NCBI GenBank assembly: GCA_937885475.1 | Contig: CAKZZR010000094.1 | Span: 1-21,101, forward strand | Origin: an uncultured Treponema sp. | GTDB lineage: Bacteria; Spirochaetota; Spirochaetia; Treponematales; Treponemataceae | DNA: 21,101 nt | Direction of reading: 5' to 3' | Shown: piece after piece, positions 14,616 to 21,083 of the stretch | How positions within the stretch are numbered: position 1 is the stretch's first letter | Layout of the letters: each line of letters opens with the position of its first letter | The notes under the pieces: model-generated | Seen by the model: the letters and a program-made list of their open reading frames with translations, nothing else | Databases searched by the model: none | Told to the model about the DNA's origin: nothing | Made by a program: the position numbers and the translations under genes

Positions 14616-14686
14616 GAGACAAAAGTTCGTGCTCTCACCGCATTCGCAGCGCACGAATAAAAACCTACGCTTTCAGTAAGATTTTT

Positions 14687-14722
14687 TTCCTATTTTGCGA
14701 TTCATGGATTATAATGATTTGC
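14687..14722 (+). promoter_or_regulatory. Promoter of the HD-GYP gene, leaderless configuration
   Basis: A perfect TATAAT (14710-14715) ends 7 bases before the ATG at 14723; a TTCCTA at 14687-14692 is a weak -35 at 17 bases. There is no Shine-Dalgarno. Upstream, TTCGTGC/GCACGAA (14626-14657) can form a hairpin after ddc, but no T-run follows it, so partial read-through from ddc is possible. Confidence 0.55.
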
Positions 14723-16045
14723 ATGAAAAAGCGGGCATCTTTGTACACCTTATCCATCATCATCCTCGCAGAGCTGATTGGCCTTTCAGTAATCATGTAC
14801 CTGCGCTACCACATAGACAGACAAACGCAGCTGTTCAAGGTGATTATTGAGCAGATTTTTGAGATTGAGGATGACGCGCAGCAGCTTCGCGGACTTCTAT
14901 ACAAATATGAATACCACATGGCTTCCGAGCTGTACTCATACGGAACCGCCAGCATGGAAGCACAAAAAAATCTGACCAGAACGGAGCTTGAGATAAGAAA
15001 TCAGATTATAAAGCACGGACAGCTGATGCAGCGGCTTCCAAAAGGAAGCGAGCAGGCTTCTCTCTTTCGCACGCTGAATGACGACGTCCTGAATTATCTG
15101 AATTACAATGCCGTCCTGCTTTCCATGAAAGGAATTGAGAACCGCGACGAAATCAAGCAGTTCACGGATGCGTTCATCCTTCCGCTCATGCAACGTGTCA
15201 ATTCCAGCATTGACGCACTGCTGGTAATCACAAAGAGCCACATCGCAAATTCCCAGCAGGAATTGTCCGTCCATCTAATCCGCTCGCGCATAATCTGTAT
15301 CGGAGCGCTTTTGCTCATGGTCATCTCCATTATTCTGAGCATTGCGTACAGCCATAAAACGCTTTCTGAGCTTGAATCGAACAACAAATTCCTTGAATTC
15401 AAGTCGGAGCTGAACCGCATACGAATAAGCGAAATACAGAACAATACGATTATGGGCATTGCTGAGCTGGTAGAAAGCCGCAGCGGCGAAACCGGGCAGC
15501 ACATCAAGCGCACGAGCAACCTTGTTCACCGAATTCTTATGTGCGCAAAAAAGCACAACAAGTGGCATGACATACTCACCGACGAATACATTGACTTTGT
15601 AACGCGCGCCGCACCTATGCACGACTTAGGCAAAATCGTCATCTCGGACACAATTTTGAACAAGCCGGGCAAGCTGACCAACGACGAATTTGACATAATG
15701 AAAACTCACGCCGCAGAAGGCGGAAAAATCGTATATGAAATTCTAGGTGGCGTAGAAAACATGCGCTACGTGGAAATCGCGGCGGACATTGCCAATTACC
15801 ATCACGAAAAATGGAACGGAAAAGGCTATCCATGCGGCAAAAAGGGAACGGAAATTCCGCTCTGCGCCCGCATAATGGCAGTTGCCGACGTGTTTGACGC
15901 GCTCGTTTCCAAACGTTGCTACAAGCTGCCAATGAGCTACGACGAAGCCTTTGCGCTCATTCAAAGCGAGGCGGGCGAGCATTTTGACCCCGAGGTAGTT
16001 GAGCTGTTCCTGGAGATAAAAGATGAGATTAAAGAAGAATTCTAA
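14723..16045 (+). CDS. Membrane HD-GYP c-di-GMP phosphodiesterase with periplasmic helical sensor
   Basis: The 440-residue protein has a membrane helix near the N-terminus (about 6-26), a periplasmic, mostly helical segment of about 160 residues (a four-helix-bundle type sensor), a second helix (about 189-208), a short coiled linker, and an HD-GYP domain. Catalytic motifs are intact: AELVESRSGETGQHIKR, MHDLGK (HD pair), MKTHAAEGG, YHHEKWNGKGYP (GYP present) and IMAVADVFDALVS. It should hydrolyse c-di-GMP under control of a periplasmic signal. I chose the ATG at 14723 rather than 14714 because the latter lies inside the -10 hexamer. The binding-protein gene starts inside its 3' end (23-base overlap). 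The two are therefore translationally coupled and likely to work together. Confidence 0.9.
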   Translation: MKKRASLYTLSIIILAELIGLSVIMYLRYHIDRQTQLFKVIIEQIFEIEDDAQQLRGLLYKYEYHMASELYSYGTASMEAQKNLTRTELEIRNQIIKHGQLMQRLPKGSEQASLFRTLNDDVLNYLNYNAVLLSMKGIENRDEIKQFTDAFILPLMQRVNSSIDALLVITKSHIANSQQELSVHLIRSRIICIGALLLMVISIILSIAYSHKTLSELESNNKFLEFKSELNRIRISEIQNNTIMGIAELVESRSGETGQHIKRTSNLVHRILMCAKKHNKWHDILTDEYIDFVTRAAPMHDLGKIVISDTILNKPGKLTNDEFDIMKTHAAEGGKIVYEILGGVENMRYVEIAADIANYHHEKWNGKGYPCGKKGTEIPLCARIMAVADVFDALVSKRCYKLPMSYDEAFALIQSEAGEHFDPEVVELFLEIKDEIKEEF

Positions 16046-17297
16046 GCCGCTTTTGCTTATCATGCTGAGCGCATGCATTACGCTCTTCGGCTGTAAAAAA
16101 CAAAACACACACTCTGCCACTCCACTTTCGTATTCCTGGTGGGGAAACGCAAGCCGCCACGAATACACGCTTCAGGCGCTGGAACTATTCAAGTCTATGC
16201 ACCCGAACATAACCGTAACGCCCGAATACGCCGCATGGAACGGCTACGAGGAGCAGTTTGACGCAAAATTCAAAAGCGGTGGCTCTGCTGACGTAATGCA
16301 GATAAACTTTGACTGGCTCTTTAAATATTCGCCGGACGGCAGCGCTTTCTACGACCTGAACGAATTGCAGGACGAGCTTGAATTCTACAATTTTACGCTC
16401 AGCGATTTGGAATACGGCGCGGTAAACGGCAAACAGAACGCCATTCCGGTTGCGTTCAATTCCCTTATTCCTGTTTTCGACAGGAGCGTGTTTGAGGAGA
16501 ACCGGCTTTCCATTCCAAAAACCTGGGACGACCTTTTTGACTGCGCAAGAATTCTAAAAGGCAAGGACTATTATCTTATGGGAACCGGTGCCAAGCACAG
16601 CTTTTTGCTATGCACGGCATGGTTTGAGCAGACGCACTCAAAAAAAATCTTCAGCGACAACTCTACCCTTGCCGCTTCACAAAGCGAACTTGAGGAGCTG
16701 TTCGCGTTTTACAAGCGCCTTATAACGGAGCGCGTGCTTTACCCGGACACAGGCGCTTTTTCGCAGCAGCTGCTTCTCAAAAAGCGCATTGCTTCCGCCG
16801 TCATCTGGTGCAACGAGGCAGACCAATTTGCTGACATTTTTACGCAAAAAGGTCATACGGCCGCGCTCGGCGATTTTATTACCACCAAGGGCGCTACGGA
16901 GTCCGGCTGGTATCAAAAACCGGTCATGCTGTATGCAATAAACAAAAACACGGCGCACCCAAAGGAAGCCGCCGCCCTCCTGAACTTTTTGCTGAACGAC
17001 CAGCAGAACGCGCGGCTTCAAAAATGCGACAAGGGCGTGCCAGCAAGCAATAAAAGCCTTAGCGCGCTCATAGAGCATGACGAGCTGAATGAATTTGTCT
17101 ACACATCACTCATGAAAATCCGCTTTAAGAGCGAAAAGTTGTCTGCCATGCTCCCTATTATGGAGCATAAGGACGTAATCGCCGCATTCACAAAAAATGC
17201 CGCTGCCTGCGCAAACGGAACAAAGTCGGCACAGGAGGCGGCAAAGGACTTTAAGGCGGCAATAGAAGCGCTCACGCAAGGAACGCGCACATTATAG
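16023..17297 (+). CDS. Orphan sugar-type ABC solute-binding lipoprotein
   Basis: The 424-residue protein has a lipoprotein signal ending in LFGC (Cys24) and a family 1 extracellular solute-binding fold of the carbohydrate-uptake type: LSYSWWGNASRHEYTLQALELFKSMHPNITVTPEYAAWNGYEEQF, SADVMQINFDWLFKY, AIPVAFNSLIPVFDRSVFEEN, IPKTWDDLFDCARIL, and PKEAAALLNFLLND. Such proteins capture a sugar or similar solute at the outer face of the inner membrane. No permease or ATPase gene is nearby. Instead it overlaps the HD-GYP phosphodiesterase gene by 23 bases, with GGAG 7 bases before its ATG. A role as ligand-sensing partner of the HD-GYP receptor is a reasonable inference. It could also feed a transporter encoded elsewhere. 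Confidence 0.85.
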   Translation: MRLKKNSKPLLLIMLSACITLFGCKKQNTHSATPLSYSWWGNASRHEYTLQALELFKSMHPNITVTPEYAAWNGYEEQFDAKFKSGGSADVMQINFDWLFKYSPDGSAFYDLNELQDELEFYNFTLSDLEYGAVNGKQNAIPVAFNSLIPVFDRSVFEENRLSIPKTWDDLFDCARILKGKDYYLMGTGAKHSFLLCTAWFEQTHSKKIFSDNSTLAASQSELEELFAFYKRLITERVLYPDTGAFSQQLLLKKRIASAVIWCNEADQFADIFTQKGHTAALGDFITTKGATESGWYQKPVMLYAINKNTAHPKEAAALLNFLLNDQQNARLQKCDKGVPASNKSLSALIEHDELNEFVYTSLMKIRFKSEKLSAMLPIMEHKDVIAAFTKNAAACANGTKSAQEAAKDFKAAIEALTQGTRTL

Positions 17298-17299
17298 AA

Positions 17300-17322
17300 A
17301 AGGCGCACACCTTATTTTTCAG
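17300..17322 (+). terminator. Weak possible terminator after the binding-protein gene
   Basis: A short AAGG/CCTT hairpin is followed by ATTTTT. The stem is only 4 bp and overlaps the end of the convergent protease gene. Confidence 0.25.
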
Positions 17323-18625
17323 TTTTAAGCGCGCGAATCCGCTCTGCAAGCGTGGGGTGGTCATAGTTCCAGAACACGTATGCCTTTGCGGGATTCAGCT
17401 CGCTCAAATTCTCGCTGTTCAGCTTGATGAGCGCGGAAATAAGTGGCTCCGGCGTTCCAAGCAGCTTTGCGCTGAACGCGTCCGCCTGATATTCATCGCG
17501 GCGGGACGAAAAGCATGTTATGGGCGAAAGGAATTCCTGTAGCGCCCCCACCACAAGCGAGGCAAGGAACAGCCCGATGAATTGCACGGCTTCCACTGGA
17601 ACCGAAGCGAAAGCGAAGCCAAAGCCAGTGTAAATTGAGGTTCCATGCGCAATTCTGAACAACAGGTACATGAGCGCAAACTCAACCGGCACCATCACCA
17701 CAAAACGGCGCAGGATGTGCTTAAGCTTATAATGCCCAAGCTCATGACCAAGCACGGCAACAAGCTCGTCAACGGTAAGCTGCTTTATGAGCGTGTCGTA
17801 CAGAACAATCCGCTTGGATTTTCCCATTCCGCCAAAGTACGCGTTGGAATGCCCGCTGCGCTTTGACGCGTCCATAACAAAGATGCCGCTAGCCTTAAAG
17901 CCGACCTTTTCCATCAGGTGCGAAATTTTTTCCTTTAATTCGCCGTCCTCAAGAGGAGTGAATTTATTGAAAATCGGAGCGATGACAAGCGGGTACAGCA
18001 CCTGCAGAATGAGCGTGAACGCAAACAGAACGCAGCACAGCAGAACCCACCACAAATCAGGAAATTTTACAAGAACGGCAACCATTGCGGCAAGCAGAAC
18101 GGCGGTCAGCACCAAAGACATCAGAAGCGACTTAAGCTGGTCAGTAAGCCACAGGCGAAGCGTCATATTTGAAAAGCCGAACTTTTTTTCTATATTGAAC
18201 TCGTGAAAAAGCTCAAAGGGAATGGAAAGAATTGATTCCGGTAAGCCCGCCAGAATAAAAAACAGGAACGCGCAAAAATACGTGCTTACAAATCCAAACG
18301 GAAAGCCCGTTACGCGGCATACCACGTTAAAAAGCCAGGGATAAAAGCCCGAAAGCACCAAAAGCATCGAAACCGAAAAGGAAAGCAGCGACGACGGAAT
18401 GAAGCAAAAATATTTTGCGTTCTTATACGCATTGATTTTTGCGATTTTTTCCGCATCAAACAGCGCGGCATGCTCCGTCGCTGCAATTTCTGGCGGAAGC
18501 TTAGCGCCGTGCGTTACGCGCGCGCGAAAATCCAAAAAACTGATGAAATGATGAACCACGAACGAAGCGATTGTTCCGCAGATAAACACGCGGACAAAAA
18601 TATTGGAAAGGACGATTGCATTCAT
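17312..18625 (-). CDS. Ste24/CAAX-protease-1-type M48 membrane zinc metalloprotease
   Basis: The 437-residue protein matches the Ste24 (CAAX prenyl protease 1) branch of family M48. It has N-terminal membrane helices, then an IPFELFHEFNIEKKFGFSNMTLRLWLTDQLKS block (about 135-166) typical of Ste24 and its bacterial relatives. Further helices lead to the catalytic HELGH at 294-298, a second zinc ligand at Glu378 in SRRDEYQADAFSAKLLG, and a C-terminal DHPTLAERI block. In bacteria, which do not prenylate CAAX proteins, such enzymes are thought to act in membrane-protein quality control. No Shine-Dalgarno precedes the ATG. A -10-like TAGAAT (18637-18632) ends 6 bases upstream, suggesting a leaderless mRNA, with the preceding T-run from the hsp20 terminator in the -35 position. 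It is convergent with the binding-protein gene. Confidence 0.92.
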   Translation of the reverse strand: MNAIVLSNIFVRVFICGTIASFVVHHFISFLDFRARVTHGAKLPPEIAATEHAALFDAEKIAKINAYKNAKYFCFIPSSLLSFSVSMLLVLSGFYPWLFNVVCRVTGFPFGFVSTYFCAFLFFILAGLPESILSIPFELFHEFNIEKKFGFSNMTLRLWLTDQLKSLLMSLVLTAVLLAAMVAVLVKFPDLWWVLLCCVLFAFTLILQVLYPLVIAPIFNKFTPLEDGELKEKISHLMEKVGFKASGIFVMDASKRSGHSNAYFGGMGKSKRIVLYDTLIKQLTVDELVAVLGHELGHYKLKHILRRFVVMVPVEFALMYLLFRIAHGTSIYTGFGFAFASVPVEAVQFIGLFLASLVVGALQEFLSPITCFSSRRDEYQADAFSAKLLGTPEPLISALIKLNSENLSELNPAKAYVFWNYDHPTLAERIRALKTEK

Positions 18626-18651
18626 ACCGCAATTCTAGCAAAAACGGCGGC

Positions 18652-18692
18652 AAAAAAAAAGCCTGAGCCGCTTGCTGCAGCAGCTCAGGCTT
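18652..18692 (-). terminator. Rho-independent terminator of the hsp20 gene
   Basis: AAGCCTGAGC (18659-18668) pairs perfectly with GCTCAGGCTT (18683-18692). On the minus strand the stem is followed by about nine Ts. Confidence 0.9.
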
Positions 18693-18731
18693 GGTGTGCG
18701 CCAAGCAGTTTGTCGGGCGCTTTTGCTTACC

Positions 18732-19139
18732 TTATGCGCATTCAATTGCGATGCGTTTTGGCGCAGGCAAAGATTTACGCGGCATGGTTACGCTTAGGAT
18801 TCCGTTCTTGAAGGAAGCCTTGACGTTTTCTGCGTCCACGTCCTCAGGAATCGTAAAACTGCGGTTGAAAGCAGAAACCTTGCGCTCCTTGATGAGCCAT
18901 TTTTCTGACTTTTCAGCCTTCTTTTCCTTTTCCTCCTCTACCTTTGAGGAGATGGTCAGCGTGTTGTGGTCAAGCTCAATATTGACGTCGTCTTCAGATC
19001 TTCCCGGAAGCTCCATATCAAGGTTATATGCGTCCTCTGTTTCCTTTACGTCTACGCGCGGTACAGAAACCGTGCGGCATCCGTAACCATTAAAAAGTGT
19101 GTCATTGAAAAGTGAATCAAAAAGTGAAAGTTCGTTCAT
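18732..19139 (-). CDS. Small heat shock protein, Hsp20/alpha-crystallin family
   Basis: The 135-residue protein has an N-terminal arm (MNELSLFDSLFND), an alpha-crystallin domain (about 25-118: SVPRVDVKETEDAYNLDMELPGRSEDDVNIELDHNTLTISSKVEEE, then FNRSFTIPEDVDAENVKASFKNGILSVTMPR with the conserved GILSVTMP), and a short tail (PAPKRIAIECA) holding an I-x-I-like motif. It is an ATP-independent holdase that keeps unfolding proteins soluble. The start at 19139 is fixed by AGGAGG (minus strand, 19151-19146) 6 bases upstream; a longer reading from 19175 would run through that site. It lies behind a near-perfect sigma-54 promoter and no CIRCE element is visible, an unusual control for a small heat shock protein. 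Confidence 0.95.
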   Translation of the reverse strand: MNELSLFDSLFNDTLFNGYGCRTVSVPRVDVKETEDAYNLDMELPGRSEDDVNIELDHNTLTISSKVEEEKEKKAEKSEKWLIKERKVSAFNRSFTIPEDVDAENVKASFKNGILSVTMPRKSLPAPKRIAIECA

Positions 19140-19184
19140 TTTGTGCCTCCTACAGCATTTGTTTTTTTCTTTCACTTATTATTT

Positions 19185-19201
19185 AGCAAATAGCGTGCCA
19201 A
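19185..19201 (-). promoter_or_regulatory. Sigma-54 (RpoN) promoter of hsp20
   Basis: On the minus strand TTGGCACGCTATTTGCT (19201-19185) matches the sigma-54 consensus TGGCACG-N4-TTGCW without a mismatch. The invariant GG is at 19199-19198 and GC at 19187-19186. The expected start is about 12 bases further on, giving a leader of about 35 bases with AGGAGG. An AT-flanked imperfect palindrome around 19223-19235 could be an activator site. Confidence 0.85.
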
Positions 19202-19312
19202 CTTTTATTTTTGTGATTTTTTGCAGGAATTCAGCGATTTTTTAACGCGTAAGAACACAAACGGCGTGATTTTTTTACAGAAGACGAAAACAGGGTGCGT
19301 CATTTTTGCCGA

Positions 19313-19359
19313 TGGGTAATTTTTCCTCTTCTTACTGAGTTATTTTTACCCACTCAGTA
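19313..19359. repeat. Overlapping inverted repeats between the PrsW and hsp20 genes
   Basis: TACTGAGT (19333-19340) pairs with ACTCAGTA (19352-19359). Overlapping it, TGGGTAA (19313-19319) can pair with TTACCCA (19346-19352). The two structures exclude each other. Neither is followed by a T-run on the minus strand, so a simple terminator is unlikely. They lie just after the PrsW-type gene and about 110-160 bases upstream of the sigma-54 promoter. Confidence 0.45.
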
Positions 19360-19386
19360 CGAGCCCTTGTGAAATTCCGGGTTGAA

Positions 19387-20184
19387 TTAGTCAGAATTTT
19401 CGGGCTTGGTCTCGGAGATGATTGCAGCTCCCTCGTCCAGGCGGCGCTTTTTTTGCCCCGGCTCTGGTTCTTGCTCAAAAACGATAATCGTTTCGTTCTG
19501 GCTAGCGTCATCCGCGTCGGGATTGAGGCGCACGTAATGAATGCGGCATTCGCAGAGTGCAAAAAGAACCGCCGCATACAAAAACCAGTGCGCGGCTCCC
19601 TCAAAATAGCCAAAAAAGTCAAACACGCCGTGAACGAGCACCGCAAAAACAAGTGCAAGAACGTCGGCACGCTTGGCGCGGATGCTCCACACAAAAAGCC
19701 CGCACAAGCCAGCGCAGGCAACGTGAATCAGGTCGGAAGAAAAAACACGCAGAAAAATCAGGTGAACCAAAAGCGTGGCACCGCTTGCCTGAGCGTTCCG
19801 CAGATAGTGCAAAAAGTACACCGCAGACTCAAAGCTGGCAAGCGAGATGCCAAACAAAAGGCTTACGATAAAAAATTGACGGAAGGTAAGGCGCTTTGAC
19901 GGAATGAGGGCAATCAGCGCCGTCTTGAACAGCTCCTCAAAAAGTCCGTTAAAAAGAATGACTTGAATGAGCAGGCGCACAAAGCCAGAGCTTTCAGAAT
20001 ATTCCGCGTAGGGGCTGAGGAACGCAAAAAAGGTCTGCAAGAAGGTTGTAGGAACGACGGCGAGCAAGCCCAAAAGACTTGCAGCAATCAGCGAGGAAAA
20101 CGGTGTTTTTGAAAAAAACAAAAAGCCTGCAAAGCACAGGATGGCCGGCAAAAAGCAGAGCGCCATAAAAAAATACATAATCAT
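19387..20184 (-). CDS. PrsW-type intramembrane protease
   Basis: From the chosen ATG (MIMYFFMAL) the protein has 265 residues and about eight membrane helices. It carries the four PrsW family motifs: EELFK (residues 83-87), Glu119 in GISLASFESAVYF, His154 in SSDLIHVACAGLCG and HGVFDFF (185-191). PrsW of Bacillus subtilis cleaves the anti-sigma factor RsiW; other members handle different membrane substrates. The tail (about 215-265) is hydrophilic and acidic. I chose 20184 because the reading back to a TTG at 20220 runs through the promoter. A promoter with 7 bases between -10 and ATG suggests a leaderless mRNA. The gene is divergent from shikimate kinase. Substrate unknown; no anti-sigma gene is in the window. 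Confidence 0.8.
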   Translation of the reverse strand: MIMYFFMALCFLPAILCFAGFLFFSKTPFSSLIAASLLGLLAVVPTTFLQTFFAFLSPYAEYSESSGFVRLLIQVILFNGLFEELFKTALIALIPSKRLTFRQFFIVSLLFGISLASFESAVYFLHYLRNAQASGATLLVHLIFLRVFSSDLIHVACAGLCGLFVWSIRAKRADVLALVFAVLVHGVFDFFGYFEGAAHWFLYAAVLFALCECRIHYVRLNPDADDASQNETIIVFEQEPEPGQKKRRLDEGAAIISETKPENSD

Positions 20185-20191
20185 TTGTGTA

Positions 20192-20220
20192 AGAATACCG
20201 CAGGTCGTGGACTTTTGCAA
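20192..20220 (-). promoter_or_regulatory. Promoter of the PrsW-type gene, leaderless configuration
   Basis: On the minus strand TTGCAA (20220-20215), exactly 17 bases, and TATTCT (20197-20192), with 7 bases to the ATG at 20184. It overlaps the divergent shikimate kinase promoter. Confidence 0.6.
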
Positions 20221-20236
20221 TTCGGCAAGTTATACT
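20208..20236 (+). promoter_or_regulatory. Promoter of the shikimate kinase gene, leaderless configuration
   Basis: TGGACT (20208-20213), 17 bases and TATACT (20231-20236), with 6 bases to the ATG at 20243. AGAGG is present but only one base from the ATG, too close to act as a normal ribosome binding site. Its -35 lies one base from the -35 of the divergent PrsW gene. Confidence 0.6.
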
Positions 20237-20242
20237 AGAGGC

Positions 20243-20809
20243 ATGAATAAATCCTATGTCATTTTAGGAATCAAGCATTCCGGAAAAACAACTCAGAGCA
20301 AATTTCTTGCGGAGCATCTTGGCTGCCCGGTCATAGACATTGATGAGGTCATGCAGAAGAACACCGGGCTTTCGCCACGCAAAATTTACGAGGACGAAGG
20401 GCCGTGCGCATTCATGAACGTTGAGGAGACGGTCTGCGAAAAGGTTGCAAAAATGTACAAGGACCAGCTGGTTGTGGTGTCAACGGGAGGCGGCATCTGC
20501 GACAATGCTCCCGCGCTGCACCATCTGCGCGCGCTGGGAACCTTTGTGTTCATTGAGGTACCGGAGGAAATTGCGTGCGAACGGATTTTAAAGAAGGCGG
20601 AACAGCTTTCTGACGGAACGTGGAAGGGGCTTCCTGCGTACATAAATAATCTTAAGCCAAAGAACGAGAATGCCGTACGCGAGATTTTTGGCCAGTTCTA
20701 CAAGGAACGGACGGAGGTGTACAAATCCATTGCCGACATAACCGTTGCCATGAAGGACGGCTCAAAAGACGACAACTTCAAGCTGCTGAAGCAGGCGCTT
20801 GGCATATAA
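20243..20809 (+). CDS. aroK: Shikimate kinase
   Basis: The 188-residue enzyme phosphorylates shikimate with ATP in the pathway to chorismate and aromatic amino acids. Walker A is GIKHSGKTT (residues 9-17), the shikimate-binding DxD is in VIDIDEVM (31-38), and the STGGGI substrate loop is near residues 80-85. The lid and adenine region follow (FIEVPEEIACERI; FYKERTEVYKSIAD). It is slightly longer than common AroK proteins (about 170), with an insertion near the lid (SDGTWKGLPAYINNLKPKNENAVREIF). I chose the ATG at 20243 because reading back to 20141 would cross the promoter and the PrsW gene. It stands alone and is followed by a strong terminator. Confidence 0.88.
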   Translation: MNKSYVILGIKHSGKTTQSKFLAEHLGCPVIDIDEVMQKNTGLSPRKIYEDEGPCAFMNVEETVCEKVAKMYKDQLVVVSTGGGICDNAPALHHLRALGTFVFIEVPEEIACERILKKAEQLSDGTWKGLPAYINNLKPKNENAVREIFGQFYKERTEVYKSIADITVAMKDGSKDDNFKLLKQALGI

Positions 20810-20824
20810 AAAATTGGACGGCAT

Positions 20825-20869
20825 AAAAAAACGGCGTTGCAAAAAAAATGCAGGACGCCGTTTTTTTTT
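20825..20869. terminator. Bidirectional terminator between aroK and the SlyD-like gene
   Basis: ACGGCGT (20831-20837) pairs with ACGCCGT (20855-20861), extended by flanking A and T runs. On the plus strand nine Ts follow (20861-20869); on the minus strand seven Ts follow the stem. Confidence 0.85.
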
Positions 20870-20881
20870 GTGCTTTTGGCA

Positions 20882-21083
20882 TCAGTTGCAGCCGCCGCAA
20901 CCACCACCACAACCGCCGTTGTCGCAATTGCCGCCGCAGTTACCGCACCCGCCGCCACAGCCGCAACCACCAAGCGAGCTAAGCTCGTCTTCCGTTGCCT
21001 CTCGCACATCAAGAATTTCTATGTCAAACGTAAGCTGCTTTCCGGCAAGTTCGTGGTTTCCGTCTACAGTAACGGTGTCGTCC
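20882..21083 (-). CDS. SlyD-like FKBP peptidyl-prolyl isomerase, 3' end only
   Basis: Only the last 66 codons or so are present. DDTVTVDGNHELAGKQLTFDIEILDVREATEDEL is the typical end of SlyD-type FKBP isomerases, where the chain leaves the inserted flap and finishes the FKBP fold (VDGNHPLAGKTL in E. coli SlyD). The tail is replaced by about 29 residues of Gly and Cys with some Asn, holding eight cysteines, in place of the His/Cys-rich nickel-binding tail of E. coli SlyD. A metal-binding role for the tail is inferred. The 5' part is lost because the contig ends. Apparent extra codons beyond 21083 (MCSSDL) are translated adapter and must not be used as a start. Confidence 0.88.

Noticed and set aside
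14031..14654. 207-codon open frame on the minus strand
   Set aside because: It lies wholly antisense to the ddc gene, whose protein has clear family motifs; the antisense product has no recognisable domain and no ribosome binding site.
16023..17297. Polyamine (PotD-type) binding protein
   Set aside because: The N-terminal and core motifs are those of carbohydrate-type family 1 binding proteins, so a polyamine ligand is not supported by sequence.
19140..19260. CIRCE or RNA-thermometer control of hsp20
   Set aside because: No TTAGCACTC/GAGTGCTAA repeat is present, and the AGGAGG site is not covered by an obvious stem; a sigma-54 promoter explains the region.
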